A stretch of DNA of 64,000 nt from Metallibacterium scheffleri. GTDB taxonomy: Bacteria > Pseudomonadota > Gammaproteobacteria > Xanthomonadales > Rhodanobacteraceae. Within the stretch, counting starts at the first letter, position 1; each line of letters opens with the position of its first letter. Positions 37,680-46,997 of this stretch are shown here, in pieces. The translations under genes were made by a program, and so were the position numbers. The notes beneath the pieces are model-generated. The model was not told the origin of the DNA. It did not search any database and saw only the letters and a program-made list of their open reading frames with translations. The DNA lies in NCBI RefSeq assembly GCF_002077135.1, contig NZ_LDOS01000002.1:1-64000 (forward strand). The letters run 5' to 3'.

Positions 37680-38374
37680 CCGGGTTCCCCATGCGTGCTG
37701 AACTCCATGCGCGGCAGAAACACCTGACCCAATGCGCGAGTCAATACTTCGCGTCCATACACTTTCTCAAGGATTCAATGCGAGGATGAGCATTGACATG
37801 CAACGCCTTGCGAACTCGATGTTTTGCGCTGTGCAACGGCATCGGCGTCATTGCGTGGATGCGACAGAGTGCTGTCAGTCTGTGCTTACAGCGCGTAGGG
37901 CGCGACTGACGTAAGCTGCGCTCTGGCATCCGGACGTCTCCGAAATTGTTGTGTGTGAGCGGGTTTCGCTTTTTCTCCCGTGCAACACTGGCGTCGGTGA
38001 TCGTGGCCACCTGCGCCGCATCCATGGGCGCAAAATAGACATTCAAACACCGCAGCACCACATCCAATGCCGCGAGTCCACCGGCCTGTGTTAGATCCGC
38101 GCATCCCGCAGCGGCACTTGGCTCAACCGTCGCCAATCCACGCCAGCGCACAGCCACGCCTACTGTGCCGTGCACACCTCAGCGCCAGGCGGTGGCAGTG
38201 AAATGGCAATCGTGCAACCACCACGCGCGCTGCCGTGTGTCCGCTTTTACATCGCGATGTCCGATTGCGGACGCTGTCACGCGCTCGTGCCAAGCACTGC
38301 TTGCTGCAACCTGCTGATTGTTTGGCGCTCGTGTCAACGCCAACGCATGGCACAAACCTTGCGACTGGTACGGC
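37680..38374. other. Intergenic region between the peptide operon and the exporter
   Basis: About 700 bases between divergent genes, with promoters for both expected here. Open frames exist on both strands, but none resembles a known protein. GC content is a little lower than in the flanks. Confidence 0.5.
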
Positions 38375-39628
38375 ATGGATTTCCAGAACCTTGCGCTGAA
38401 AAAGCAGAAGCGCCGCCGCCTGTGGATCGCGGGCAGCGCCAGTGCGCTGCTCGTGCTGGCACTGGCCATCGGCATCGCGCGACTCGGCCCGGCGCTGCCC
38501 ACGGCACAGCGCGCCAATCTGTGGATCGGCACGGTGCGGCGCGGCGACCTGACCATCCACGTGCGCGCCGATGGCGTGCTGGTGCCCAGGCTCAGTCGCT
38601 GGATCGCCGCCGCGTCCGGCGCCGAGGTCGATCACATCCTGGTGCGCCCCGGCGCCAGCGTCGCCGCCGATAGCGTGTTGATGCGCCTGAGCAACCCCGA
38701 GGTGCAGGACCGCCTGAGCAGCGCGCAGGCCGGCGTGGCCGAGGCCGAGGCCGATCTGGCCGCCAAGCGCACGTCGCTGCAATCGCAGTTGCTGGACGAG
38801 CGCGCCGCGCTGGCCGCCGCGCGCGCGGCCTATGCCTCGGCCAAGATCAAGGTGGATGCCGATGCCACGGTGGCGGCCAAGGGCATCATCCCGATGGTGC
38901 AGTACAAGCAGAGCCTCATCGCGCTCAAACAGCTCGGCTACCGCGAACAAATCGAGCAGCAGCGCGTCGCCGTGTTCGGCAGCAACATCCGCGCGCAGCT
39001 CGCCGCGGTGCAGGCGGCGTTGCAACAGCAGCGCAGCAATCTGGCGCTGCGCCAGCGCCAGGTCGCCGCGCTCACGGTGCGTGCCGGCCTCGCCGGCGTG
39101 GTGCAGGAAATCGCCGTGCAGGAAGGCCAGCAGGTCGCCGCCGGCGCCAACCTGGCGCGCGTAGCCGATACGCGCAGCCTGATGGCGCGCCTGCAGGTGC
39201 CCGAGGTGCAGGCCAAGGATGTCGCGCTGGACATGCCGGTGAGCGTGGACACGCACGATGGCCTGATCGACGGCACGGTGACGCGCATCGACCCGGCCGT
39301 GCACGAGGGCAGCGTGCGCATTGAGGTTGATCTGCGCGGCAAGCTGCCGCCCGGCGCGCGGCCCGATCTCTCGGTCGAGGGCCGCATCCGCGTGATGCGC
39401 CTGCGCAACGTGCTGTGGGTGGGGCGCCCCGCGCTGGGGCAGTCCAACGCCACGATTTCGCTATTTCGCCTCAGCCGCGACGGCGACACCGCCACGCGCG
39501 TGCCGGTGCATCTGGGCGCGGCGTCGATCGATCGCGTCGAAATCCTGGCTGGCCTCGCCGCCGGCGATCGCGTGATCCTGTCCGACACCAGCGTCTGGGA
39601 CAAATACAACCGCATCCGCATTCAATGA
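38375..39628 (+). CDS. HlyD/MacA-like periplasmic adaptor protein
   Basis: 417 residues from ATG 38375 (MDFQNLALKKQKRRRLWIAG). One N-terminal membrane anchor (LLVLALAIGIARLGPAL) is followed by a lipoyl/barrel half (GDLTIHVRADGVLVPRLSRW). A long helical hairpin rich in A, Q, R and L comes next, with the second barrel half (GLAGVVQEIAVQEGQQVAAG) and a C-terminal beta-barrel. It links an inner-membrane ABC pump to an outer-membrane channel. The ATPase and FtsX-type permease follow, so the system is MacAB-like. The outer-membrane partner is not in the window. Confidence 0.88.
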   Translation: MDFQNLALKKQKRRRLWIAGSASALLVLALAIGIARLGPALPTAQRANLWIGTVRRGDLTIHVRADGVLVPRLSRWIAAASGAEVDHILVRPGASVAADSVLMRLSNPEVQDRLSSAQAGVAEAEADLAAKRTSLQSQLLDERAALAAARAAYASAKIKVDADATVAAKGIIPMVQYKQSLIALKQLGYREQIEQQRVAVFGSNIRAQLAAVQAALQQQRSNLALRQRQVAALTVRAGLAGVVQEIAVQEGQQVAAGANLARVADTRSLMARLQVPEVQAKDVALDMPVSVDTHDGLIDGTVTRIDPAVHEGSVRIEVDLRGKLPPGARPDLSVEGRIRVMRLRNVLWVGRPALGQSNATISLFRLSRDGDTATRVPVHLGAASIDRVEILAGLAAGDRVILSDTSVWDKYNRIRIQ

Positions 39629-39660
39629 CCCACCGCTTCCCCACGCCACCGGAGTCCGCC

Positions 39661-40425
39661 ATGACAACCGCCGCATCCGTGATCACGCTGACCGATGTAC
39701 GCAAGGTGTTCCAGACCGACGAGGTGGAAACGCACGCGCTCAGCGACGTGCACCTGGACATCCGCAAAGGCGAGTTCGTGTGCATCACCGGGCCGTCGGG
39801 CTGCGGCAAGACCACCTTGCTGTCCATCCTCGGCCTGCTCGATGCGCCCAGCGCCGGCAGCTACGAACTCAACGGCCACGCCGTGGCCACGCTGGGCCTG
39901 CGCCAGCGCGCGCGCCTGCGCAACGCCGAGATTGGTTTCATCTTCCAGGCGTTCAACCTGATCGGCGATCTGACCGTCGAGGAAAACGTCGAGCTGCCGC
40001 TGACCTACCGCAGCGGCATCGGGCGCGCCGAGCGTCGCCGCCGCGTGCAGGAAGCGCTGGAGCAAGTCGGCATGGCGCATCGCCTGCGCCACTACCCTGC
40101 GCAGCTTTCCGGCGGCCAGCAGCAGCGCGTGGCGGTGGCGCGCGCGCTGGTCGGCCAGCCCGCGATCCTGCTGGCGGATGAGCCCACCGGCAACCTCGAC
40201 TCGCGCAACGGCGACGCGGTGATGCAACTGCTCACCGAGCTGCACCGCAAGGGCTCGACCATCTGCATGGTCACCCACGATGCACGCTACGCCGCGCTGG
40301 CGCAGCGCAGCGTGCGCCTGTTCGATGGCCGCATCGTCGATGAGGACAGCTTCCAGCGCCTCACCCAGGAGGACACAGCGCGCCTCGAAGCCTTGGTGGA
40401 TCTGGGCACGGACGCGCAGCCGTGA
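39661..40425 (+). CDS. MacB/LolD-type ABC transporter ATPase
   Basis: 254 residues from ATG 39661 with CCGGAG upstream; an in-frame ATG at 39625 is also possible. Walker A GPSGCGKTTLLSILG, Q-loop FIFQAFNLIGDLTV, signature LSGGQQQRVAVARAL and Walker B ILLADEPTGNLDSRNGD. It provides the energy for the FtsX-type permease, whose GTG start overlaps its stop by four bases. Substrate unknown; peptide or antibiotic export is typical for the family. Confidence 0.92.
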   Translation: MTTAASVITLTDVRKVFQTDEVETHALSDVHLDIRKGEFVCITGPSGCGKTTLLSILGLLDAPSAGSYELNGHAVATLGLRQRARLRNAEIGFIFQAFNLIGDLTVEENVELPLTYRSGIGRAERRRRVQEALEQVGMAHRLRHYPAQLSGGQQQRVAVARALVGQPAILLADEPTGNLDSRNGDAVMQLLTELHRKGSTICMVTHDARYAALAQRSVRLFDGRIVDEDSFQRLTQEDTARLEALVDLGTDAQP

Positions 40426-42842
40426 ACTTCGGCGTGATTCTCAAGGAACTCTGGCAGGCGTGGCGCGCCAGCTTGCGGCGGCCCGGCTTCGTGCTGCTGG
40501 CGGGGCTGACGCTGGCGCTGGGCCTGGGGCTGTCGGTGGCGATGTTCGCGCTGGTGAATATGCTGGTGCTGGCGCCCCTTCCTTATCAACAACCGAACAG
40601 ATTGCTTGTCATTGGGACGGGACAGGCCGAGGAACTTCCCGCGCGCTGGTATGGCGCCATGCGTGACTTGCCCGCACTCATGTCAGTGGCCTACATCGGT
40701 GGGGAGAAGAACGCAAACCTGTCCTCCCCAGGTTTGCCGCCCGACCTAGTGACCGCACTGCCGGCCAGCCTGCATTTTCTGCCGACGCTCGGGGTGCGCC
40801 TGGTGCTGGGGCGAAATTTCAGTCACGCGGAGACTGTGCGCGATGGGCCGCGCGCGGTGATCCTCACCTACGGATTCTGGCAGAGACGCTTCGCGGGACG
40901 CGACAACGTACTGGGAAGCACGTTGCGGCTCGATGGGCGGTCCTACACGATCATTGGCGTGCTGCCCAAGAGCTTCCGCTGGGCGCAGTCTTTCAACCTG
41001 CTGGTTCCGGCCAATCTCCATCGAGCTGTTGGCAGGAATGAAAGTCTAGCTGTGTTTGGTCGTCTGCGCAGCGGTTCCACCGTACAGCAAGCAGGCATGC
41101 AGGCTGACGCGCGATTGCGGCACTGGTTGCAGGCGCACGGCCAGGATGAGTCCCGGCACGCGCAACTGAGTGCCAGGCTGCTGCCCGCCGCAATGGTGAG
41201 CGGCTACGCCAGCATCTTCGGCGTGATCATGGCCTGCACGCTGGCGGTGCTGCTGCTGGCGGCGGTCAACGTGACCAATCTGATGCTGCAGCGCGCGGTG
41301 CGGCATGGCCACAGCCAGGCCATCCGCAATGCCTTGGGCGCCTCGCTGCTGCGCGTGGCTCTGCCGATGTTGGGCGAAGGTCTGCTGATCGCTGTGCTGG
41401 GGGTGGCGATGGCCCTGGGCATTGCGCAGCTGGCATTGGTCTGGGCCAATGCCACGCTGATGCGGCCCGAGTGGTTTGCCTTCGTGCCACGCGTGCAACT
41501 GACGCCCAGCGCTTTCATACTGGGCGCTGCAGCCGGGCTGCTGGTGATGCTGTCCGCCAGTGTGCTGGCGCTGTGGCGCGCGCGCAGCAGCCAGGCCGTG
41601 CGCGAGCTGGTGGGCGGCGGACGCAGCGGCCAAACCGTGGGCGCCAGCCGGCTCAGTCGCGTGCTCGTGGTGGTGCAGGCAGCGCTGGGCATGACGCTGC
41701 TGATGGTGGCGCTGCTGTTTGCGCGCAGCCAGCAGGGGCTGGCTCATGCCGATCTCGGCATTCGGGTCGACCACGTCATCAGTACAACCATCGCACCCCC
41801 GTTATCGCTATATCCCAACGTGCAGGCCCTCAACACGCTGGCCCGGCAGGTGATCGAACGCATGCGCGCCATCCCGGGTGCGCGTTATGTCGGCGCACTG
41901 AACGTTTCTCCGGTCGGCGAGTACGTGCCACTGCGCCTGCAGAGTGGCTCGCCGACCGCGGAGTACGTCAACTACCAGTTCTTGCAGGGTGACCCGCTTC
42001 GTGCACTGGGTGCCCCACTGCTGCGTGGGCGCTGGTTCGACGCCAACGGCCACGCGGGCTCCGCCGCGGTCGCCATCGTCAACGAGGCCTTCGTCCAGAG
42101 GAACATGCATGGCAATCCGCTGGGACAACAGGTGCAATTCGACTTGCACGATTACGGCCTACCGGACGATGTGGTAACCGTGATCGGCGTCGTCGGCAAT
42201 ATCAAGACTTTCGGACCCAGCTATCCAGCGCCTGGCGCGGTTTACGTGCCGATGGCGCAGGTGCCGCCCAAGCTGCTGCCCAAGCTGATCAACCGGCTGC
42301 ATTTCGAGGCGGCAGTATCCGGATCGCCCGTAACGTATGCCGATGCGATGCGCCAAGCCGTTCATGCCGTGGCGCCCCAGTTGGCCGTGCAGCACGCACG
42401 ACCATTGACCGAGCGTGTGCGCAACTACTTTGCGCCACAACGCGTGATGGCCGAGATCATGAGCGCGCTGGCGGTGGTTGCGCTGCTGCTGGCCAGCTTG
42501 GGTCTGTACGCCGTGGTCAGCGTGGCCACGCAGGCCATGCGCCGCGAGTGGGGCGTGCGCGGTGCGCTGGGTGCCGATCCATTACGGCTGGTCGCCACCG
42601 TGTTGCGTGGTGGTCTGAGCCTGGTGGCCATCGGTGTCGTGGTCGGCCTTGCACTGGGCTGGGCCGCATCGCGCATCGTGCAGCACCTGCTGGCAGGCTC
42701 CGTGGCCAATGTCGATGCCCAGGTCGTTGTCGTGGCGGCGCTGGCGCTGACGCTGCTGCTGGTCGCCGGCACCTTGGCCTGCCTCGCCCCCGCCCTGCGC
42801 GCGGCGCGCACGCCGCCCGTGGCGGCGCTGAGCGATGACTGA
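40422..42842 (+). CDS. MacB-like FtsX-type ABC permease
   Basis: 806 residues from a GTG overlapping the ATPase stop. An N-terminal membrane segment (VLLAGLTLALGLGLSVAMFA) is followed by a periplasmic MacB core, then membrane clusters near 265-345 and 345-430 (LAVLLLAAVNVTNLMLQRAV). A second periplasmic core precedes the C-terminal FtsX block (VALLLASLGLYAVVSVATQA, MRREWGVRGALGADP). It has duplicated FtsX modules, as in large Xanthomonadales-type permeases. It works with the adaptor and ATPase upstream. Confidence 0.9.
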   Translation: MNFGVILKELWQAWRASLRRPGFVLLAGLTLALGLGLSVAMFALVNMLVLAPLPYQQPNRLLVIGTGQAEELPARWYGAMRDLPALMSVAYIGGEKNANLSSPGLPPDLVTALPASLHFLPTLGVRLVLGRNFSHAETVRDGPRAVILTYGFWQRRFAGRDNVLGSTLRLDGRSYTIIGVLPKSFRWAQSFNLLVPANLHRAVGRNESLAVFGRLRSGSTVQQAGMQADARLRHWLQAHGQDESRHAQLSARLLPAAMVSGYASIFGVIMACTLAVLLLAAVNVTNLMLQRAVRHGHSQAIRNALGASLLRVALPMLGEGLLIAVLGVAMALGIAQLALVWANATLMRPEWFAFVPRVQLTPSAFILGAAAGLLVMLSASVLALWRARSSQAVRELVGGGRSGQTVGASRLSRVLVVVQAALGMTLLMVALLFARSQQGLAHADLGIRVDHVISTTIAPPLSLYPNVQALNTLARQVIERMRAIPGARYVGALNVSPVGEYVPLRLQSGSPTAEYVNYQFLQGDPLRALGAPLLRGRWFDANGHAGSAAVAIVNEAFVQRNMHGNPLGQQVQFDLHDYGLPDDVVTVIGVVGNIKTFGPSYPAPGAVYVPMAQVPPKLLPKLINRLHFEAAVSGSPVTYADAMRQAVHAVAPQLAVQHARPLTERVRNYFAPQRVMAEIMSALAVVALLLASLGLYAVVSVATQAMRREWGVRGALGADPLRLVATVLRGGLSLVAIGVVVGLALGWAASRIVQHLLAGSVANVDAQVVVVAALALTLLLVAGTLACLAPALRAARTPPVAALSDD

Positions 42843-42863
42843 CGTCGCCCTTACACTGCGGTC

Positions 42864-44270
42864 ATGACACCACGCCCGCCCCGCGCCCGCGAAACCACGG
42901 TATTGATCGCCGACGATCAGCCCGACGTGCGCGCGGCGCTGCGCCTGCTGCTCAAGTCCGAGGGCATCGCCAGCATCGCTGCCGAGGGCGCGCAGGCGGC
43001 GCTGGACGCCGCGCGCAGCCGCGAGCTGGCCTGCGCGCTGATCGATCTGAACTACACCCGCGACACGACCTCGGGCGCGGAAGGCCTGGCCCTGCTGGCG
43101 CGACTGCGCGAGCAGGCGCCGGAGTTGCCCATCGTGGTGATGACGGCGTGGAGTAGCGTGCCGCTGGTGGTCGAGGCGATGCGCCGCGGCGCCAGCGATT
43201 TCATCGAGAAACCCTGGGACAACGCGCGCCTGCTGGCGGTGCTGCGCGCGCAGATCGCGCTGGGCGAGGCCGCGCGCCGTCAGCGCCGGTTGGAGGCCGA
43301 GAACGCGCTGCTGCGCGGCGATGCCATGCCGGGCTTCGTCGCCGAATCGCCGGCGATGCGCAAGCTGCTGGACATGCTGGCGCGCGTCGCGCCCAGCGAC
43401 GCCAACGTGTTGGTGCTGGGCGAGAACGGCACCGGCAAGGGCGTGATCGCGCAGCAGTTGCACGCGCGCTCGACGCGCGCGGCGCAGGCGTTCATCAAGG
43501 TCAACATGGGCGGCATCGCCGAAAGCGTGTTCGAGTCGGAAATGTTCGGCCACGTGCGCGGCGCCTACACCGACGCGCGCAGTGAGCGCATCGGCCGCTT
43601 CGAGCTGGCCGACGGCGGCACGTTGTTTCTCGACGAGGTGGGCAATATTCCGCCGGCGCAGCAGGCCAAGCTGCTGCGCGTGCTGGAGGACGGCGAGTTC
43701 GAGCGCCTGGGTTCCTCGCGTACGCAGCATGCGGACGTGCGCCTGATCGCGGCGACCAATGCCGATCTGGCCGCCGCGATCGCCGCGGGGCGCTTTCGCA
43801 AGGATTTGCTGTATCGCCTGAACACACTGGAGATCCACCTGCCACCGCTGCGCGAGCGCCGCGAGGACATCGTGCCGATGGCGCGCAGTTTTCTCGCCGC
43901 CAGCGCGCAGCGCCATCAGCGCACGGACATGCGCCTGGCCGTGGATGCCGAGCGCGTACTGCTGGCCTACGCCTGGCCGGGCAACGTGCGCGAACTGCGC
44001 CATGTCATGGAGCGCGCGGCGCTGTTGTGCCCGGCCGGCGTGGTGGATGCCGCCGCGCTGTCGCTGGGTACGGCGGCCGCCGCCGCCGATGCCGTCGAGC
44101 AGATGACGCTGGAGCAGGCCGAGGCCTGGCTGGTGCGGCGCGCGCTCGAACGCCATGCGGACAATCTGCAGGCCGCCGCGGATGCGCTGGGCATCACCCG
44201 CCAGGCGCTGTATCGGCGCATGGAAAAACACGGCTTGCGCGATGCCGGCGATGTCACCGCCAGCGAATGA
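42864..44270 (+). CDS. NtrC-family response regulator with altered GAFTGA loop
   Basis: 468 residues from ATG 42864. Receiver domain: VLIADDQPDVRAAL, the phospho-Asp in CALIDLNYTRDT and the Lys in FIEKPWDN. AAA+ domain: Walker A LGENGTGKGVIAQQL, GGTLFLDEVGNIPPAQQAKL and the R-finger region. The sigma54 contact loop reads GAYTDA instead of GAFTGA. The C-terminal Fis-type HTH is LQAAADALGITRQALYRRME. It probably controls the exporter genes upstream with the kinase that overlaps its end. Confidence 0.9.
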   Translation: MTPRPPRARETTVLIADDQPDVRAALRLLLKSEGIASIAAEGAQAALDAARSRELACALIDLNYTRDTTSGAEGLALLARLREQAPELPIVVMTAWSSVPLVVEAMRRGASDFIEKPWDNARLLAVLRAQIALGEAARRQRRLEAENALLRGDAMPGFVAESPAMRKLLDMLARVAPSDANVLVLGENGTGKGVIAQQLHARSTRAAQAFIKVNMGGIAESVFESEMFGHVRGAYTDARSERIGRFELADGGTLFLDEVGNIPPAQQAKLLRVLEDGEFERLGSSRTQHADVRLIAATNADLAAAIAAGRFRKDLLYRLNTLEIHLPPLRERREDIVPMARSFLAASAQRHQRTDMRLAVDAERVLLAYAWPGNVRELRHVMERAALLCPAGVVDAAALSLGTAAAAADAVEQMTLEQAEAWLVRRALERHADNLQAAADALGITRQALYRRMEKHGLRDAGDVTASE

Positions 44271-45591
44271 ACCCGCGCGCGCGTCGCGGCTGACGCGCTT
44301 CCAGTGGCACGTGCTGGGCGGCATGCTGCTGACGCTGTGCCCACTGCTGCTGATCGCGATCATCCTGATCGTGCTGCCGCTGCCGCCACTGACACGCTGG
44401 CTGCTGCTGGGCGCGGCGCTGCTGGCCAGCGCGGCGCTGCTGCGCTGGCACCTGCGCCGCGTGACGCGGTCGCTGTCCACGCTGGCCAGCCTGCTGGAAG
44501 CGCTGCGCGAGGGCGATTACACGCTGCGCGGCGTGCCCGGTGGCGCGCTGGGTCAGGTGATCTACGACGTCAACGCGCTGGCGCAGCGCCTGCAGTCCGA
44601 ACGCGTGCGTTTCGAGGAAGCCTCGCATCTGCTGGCCAAGACGCTAGGTGCGCTGGACAACGCGGTGTTCGCCTTCGATCACCAGGACCGCCTGCGTCTG
44701 GTCAATCGCGCCGGGCAGGTGTTGCTGCAGGCCGAGGCCGCGCAACTGTTCGGGCGCGGCGCGGCCGAGCTGAGCCTCGCTGCGTTGCTGGCGCTGCCCT
44801 CGTGCCAGATCGTGCAGCACCGCTTCGCTGCGCGCAGCGGGCGTTTCGAGATCCGCCATGCACCATTGCGTCTGGAGGGCCGCAATGGCCGGCTGCTGGT
44901 GGTCAATGACTTGGGCGGCGTGCTGCGCAGCGAGGAACGCCAAGCTTGGCAACGCCTGTTGCGCGTACTCGGCCACGAGGTCAACAATTCGCTGACGCCG
45001 ATTCACTCCATCGCCGGCACACTGGCCAGCCTGCTCCAGCGCGAGCCGCTGCCGCAGGACTGGCGCGCGGATTTCCGTGGCGGTCTGGGCTTGATCGAAG
45101 GCCGTGCCGCCGCGCTGGCGCGCTTTCTCGACGGCTACAGCGCGCTGACCCGGCTGCCGCCGCCGCAGCGGCGCGTGCTGGATGTGGCTGGGCTGATCCG
45201 CGCCGTCGCGGCACTGGAGACGCGCGTGCCGGTGACGCTCGAGGACGGTCCGTCGCTGACCGTGCAGGCCGACGCCGACCAGCTGCAGCAGGCGCTGATC
45301 AACCTGCTGCGCAATGCCGCCGAGGCGGCGCAGGCGAACGCCGGCGCGGTGCGCCTGCGCTGGCGCGGCGAAGGGACGATGCTGGCCATCGAGATCGACG
45401 ACGACGGCCCCGGGCCGCCGCCCAGCGACAACCTGTTCGTGCCGTTCTTCACCACCAAGCCGGGTGGCTCCGGCATCGGCCTAGTGCTGGCGCGGCAGAT
45501 CGCCGAGGCGCATGGCGGCAGCATCTCCCTCGAAGCCAGGCCGGCGGCGCAAGGCGCGCGCGCGCGATTGCTGTTGCCGCTTTCGGACTGA
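44251..45591 (+). CDS. NtrY-like sensor histidine kinase
   Basis: 446 residues from ATG 44251, inside the end of the regulator gene (20-base overlap). Two N-terminal membrane segments (GGMLLTLCPLLLIAIILIVL; WLLLGAALLASAALL), a HAMP-like part, and a PAS-like domain (ALDNAVFAFDHQDRLRLVNR). HisKA has the phospho-His in VLGHEVNNSLTPIHSIAG. The ATPase has an N-box INLLRNAAEAA, IDDDGPGPPPSDNLFVPFFT and GGSGIGLVLARQIAE. It should phosphorylate the 42864 regulator in response to an envelope signal. Confidence 0.9.
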   Translation: MSPPANEPARASRLTRFQWHVLGGMLLTLCPLLLIAIILIVLPLPPLTRWLLLGAALLASAALLRWHLRRVTRSLSTLASLLEALREGDYTLRGVPGGALGQVIYDVNALAQRLQSERVRFEEASHLLAKTLGALDNAVFAFDHQDRLRLVNRAGQVLLQAEAAQLFGRGAAELSLAALLALPSCQIVQHRFAARSGRFEIRHAPLRLEGRNGRLLVVNDLGGVLRSEERQAWQRLLRVLGHEVNNSLTPIHSIAGTLASLLQREPLPQDWRADFRGGLGLIEGRAAALARFLDGYSALTRLPPPQRRVLDVAGLIRAVAALETRVPVTLEDGPSLTVQADADQLQQALINLLRNAAEAAQANAGAVRLRWRGEGTMLAIEIDDDGPGPPPSDNLFVPFFTTKPGGSGIGLVLARQIAEAHGGSISLEARPAAQGARARLLLPLSD

Positions 45592-45984
45592 GGTTCACAC
45601 GATGCCGCGCTCGGCCTTGATGGCTTCCTAGGCGACATCACACCTCAACTCGGTGTCTGTGAAACCTGCAGCAGTCCAGCTTGGCCAGTAGCAGCGGAGT
45701 TGGTTTCGATGGTCAGTCAGAACCAGCACAGCAGGTCAGGTCAGTCAGAATCCGCAGCCGATCGACCGCATCCAATTCCGCACCAGCGGTGGAGCGGTTT
45801 GCTAAACCGCTCCGGTACAGGGATGTGCCGCCGCGACGAGCGCGCAAGTGCTGGTCGCGACAAAGGTGGCACAACTTTGCTGCGCACATTTGTTTGCAAG
45901 CCGTAGCAGGATGTCCGGTTTTGCAAACTGGTTGGTGGTAAAAAAGCGCTACGTCAATTCGGACGAATCGGGTCGGGGGCGAGG
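45592..45984. other. Intergenic region with dispersed repeat upstream of the methyltransferase
   Basis: About 390 bases. No gene recognised. It holds repeat copy A (45842-45901) about 85 bases before the next start codon. GGGGGCGAGG precedes the 45985 ATG. Confidence 0.5.
45842..45901 (+). repeat. Dispersed ~60-bp repeat, copy A
   Basis: GCGCAAGTGCTGGTCGCGAC, then AAAGGTGGC, then TTTGCTGCGCACA, then TTTGTTTGCAAG. It matches copies at 10970-11031 (inverted) and 12837-12898. It sits on the coding strand upstream of a transferase gene, as copy C does. Confidence 0.75.
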
Positions 45985-46884
45985 ATGAAGTGTCCAATAT
46001 GTGCAAAGCCGTCAAGTCTCTTCGCACGGCGCGCTGGAGTCGACTATTTCGAGTGCAGCGATTGCGGCTCACTCAGCGCCGATGCCGATTTTCTTCATGA
46101 CGTCGAGCGCGGAAAAGTCAAGAACTATGGCGATGAGTATTGGCGTGCAGAATTGATGGCTGCACGGGAACGATCCTTCGGCTCGTCCATCGCGCGTGTG
46201 GCGGAGCTTTTCTATTACGCACGTATTCCGATCACTCGATTCATCGATATAGGTTCCGGTCCCGGATATTTGCTTGATTCGCTATCGACATTGTTGCCTG
46301 AACTTCACGATATGTTTTACGCGGTGGAACTCTCGCCACCCACCATTGCCTGTCGCACGAAGAATGAAAATTACATCGTCGGATCATTGGGTGATGCGCA
46401 ACAAAAATTCAGCATTGGTACATGTATTGAAGTGATTGAACATTTGACCCCTGCCATTCTCGACAAGTTAGCCGCCCAAATGTCGCAGCGTAGTGAGTCT
46501 GGTGCGATTTATTACATTGGCTCGGGGCAGCCAGAATACGTCAAGAATGAAGACCCTCAGTATCTTGACCCTCTGGTCAGAGGTCACGTCGTTTCATATT
46601 CAGTGCAGGCACTGCGGCACATCTTTGCGCCTTATGGCTTCACGGTGATTCCGATGTTCGGACGCGCGTGGTGTGTTTTGATCGAGTACAAGTCGACCTC
46701 GCCAGTGCGCAATGCCGAAGATTTGCAATCGCGGATATGGAATCCAGTCAAAACCAATATCTCATTGCTGAAGTCAAGCGCATTCGGAGATTTTCTCGCT
46801 ACAGTTGGACTGGAGTCCGCGCGTTGCTATACGGAGCATGCCATGTTTCTTGACTGTTCTGCCAAGGCCAAGTCTCTATTATAG
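45985..46884 (+). CDS. SAM-dependent methyltransferase with zinc-ribbon N-terminus
   Basis: 299 residues from ATG 45985. Zinc-ribbon-like start (MKCPICAKPSSLF ... YFECSDCGSLSAD). The SAM-binding motif is ITRFIDIGSGPGYLLDSL, and CIEVIEHLTPAILDKL follows. This is the pattern of Methyltransf_23-type enzymes in O-antigen and capsule clusters. The acceptor is unknown; a sugar or nucleotide-sugar is likely. GC content drops from here on, as in the next gene, which suggests transfer. Confidence 0.82.
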   Translation: MKCPICAKPSSLFARRAGVDYFECSDCGSLSADADFLHDVERGKVKNYGDEYWRAELMAARERSFGSSIARVAELFYYARIPITRFIDIGSGPGYLLDSLSTLLPELHDMFYAVELSPPTIACRTKNENYIVGSLGDAQQKFSIGTCIEVIEHLTPAILDKLAAQMSQRSESGAIYYIGSGQPEYVKNEDPQYLDPLVRGHVVSYSVQALRHIFAPYGFTVIPMFGRAWCVLIEYKSTSPVRNAEDLQSRIWNPVKTNISLLKSSAFGDFLATVGLESARCYTEHAMFLDCSAKAKSLL

Positions 46885-46997
46885 TTTTTTTCGACGATTA
46901 ACGAGCATGTCAGTTGCCTGCTAATTATTAGCATTGAGCAAAAATAATGATGATCAGTTGGCAAAACCTTGCTTGATGCAATTTGCGAGATAGAGAC

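Noticed and set aside
37741-38175. Possible gene of 144 codons on the minus strand upstream of the peptide operon
   Set aside because: No ribosome site and no recognisable motif. I left it as intergenic, although a small regulator cannot be excluded.
42582-44480. Long open frame of 632 codons on the minus strand
   Set aside because: It lies antisense across the permease, regulator and kinase genes, which have full motif sets. No family features.
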